Source of the DNA: an uncultured Oscillospiraceae bacterium
Lineage (GTDB): Bacteria > Bacillota > Clostridia > UBA1381
Direction: 5' to 3'
Length of the DNA stretch: 13,458 nucleotides
Assembly: GCA_945876665.1 (NCBI GenBank)
Contig: CAMCPC010000008.1
Location: forward strand, 1 to 13,458
Of the stretch, positions 13,362-13,458 are shown piece after piece. Position numbers and translations under genes: made by a program. Position 1 is the stretch's first letter, and every line of letters starts with the position of its first letter. A model generated the notes under the pieces. It searched no databases. It was not told the DNA's origin and saw only the letters and a list, made by a program, of their open reading frames with translations.

Positions 13362-13458
13362 TTAGGCTGTTTTCTCATCATGCATGATTTCAAGCTGCCG
13401 AATAACAATATCCCAGTTTTTATAGCGCTGTGTCCACTTTTTTGTAATATTCTGTGAC
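13362..13458 (-). CDS. IS256-family transposase, C-terminal end (partial)
   Basis: On the minus strand the last 31 codons read SQNITKKWTQRYKNWDIVIR then QLEIMHDEKTA and a TAA stop at 13362-13364. The KKWT...(N)W...I..QL.I pattern is the usual C-terminus of IS256 (Mutator-type) transposases. The rest of the gene lies beyond the right edge, so neither intactness nor the catalytic residues can be judged. Confidence 0.7.
   Translation of the reverse strand, partial: SQNITKKWTQRYKNWDIVIRQLEIMHDEKTA

Overview
The window looks like a stretch of a low-to-mid GC Bacillota (class Clostridia, gut-type) chromosome that has been cut and patched by mobile DNA. Grounds for this are the A-rich Shine-Dalgarno sites of AGGAGG type, the Amidase_3 and C11 peptidases, a GHKL/LytTR two-component pair, the FprA-type flavodiiron protein and the families of the IS remnants. 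No species can be named from the sequence alone.

Left edge (1-1738): the C-terminal half of an IS3/IS481-like DDE transposase and the right end of that IS (terminal inverted repeat at 666-677) lie directly against an FprA-type flavodiiron gene that has lost its N-terminal part. That gene ends in a strong bidirectional terminator which it shares with the convergent kinase gene.

Core (1739-10331): a leftward operon (6512 to 1748) encodes a LytTR response regulator, a secreted, membrane-anchored Ser/Pro-rich protein with Ig/FN3-like segments, and a 7TMR-DISM/GHKL histidine kinase. The three genes are coupled by touching or overlapping ends. Facing it is a rightward operon (6809-9511): a TM2-domain membrane protein, a lipoprotein and a membrane-anchored clostripain-family (C11) cysteine peptidase. 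The shared intergenic region carries two near-identical 16-bp direct repeats placed almost symmetrically between two promoters, which suggests that the regulator controls both operons. A cell-wall amidase of CwlD type follows. An identical 40-bp terminator sequence occurs both at 1699-1738 and at 9534-9573, bracketing the two operons. I infer that the set forms an envelope-sensing and envelope-processing locus.

Right part (10332-13458): accessory debris. It starts with the left end and N-terminal half of the same type of IS (internal stop codon). This runs into an internal fragment of a larger mobile-element-type protein, then into a 5'-truncated HIRAN-domain gene, then an unrecognised 189-aa gene. 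Next comes the 3' part of a tRNA-Trp (CCA) gene with its terminator, which looks like an integration (att) site, flanked on both sides by short direct repeats of integrase arm-site type. After it come the end of an IS21-family element, two copies of a structured noncoding module, and the 3' end of an IS256-family transposase running off the window on the minus strand. No intact integrase, complete tRNA or CRISPR array is present.
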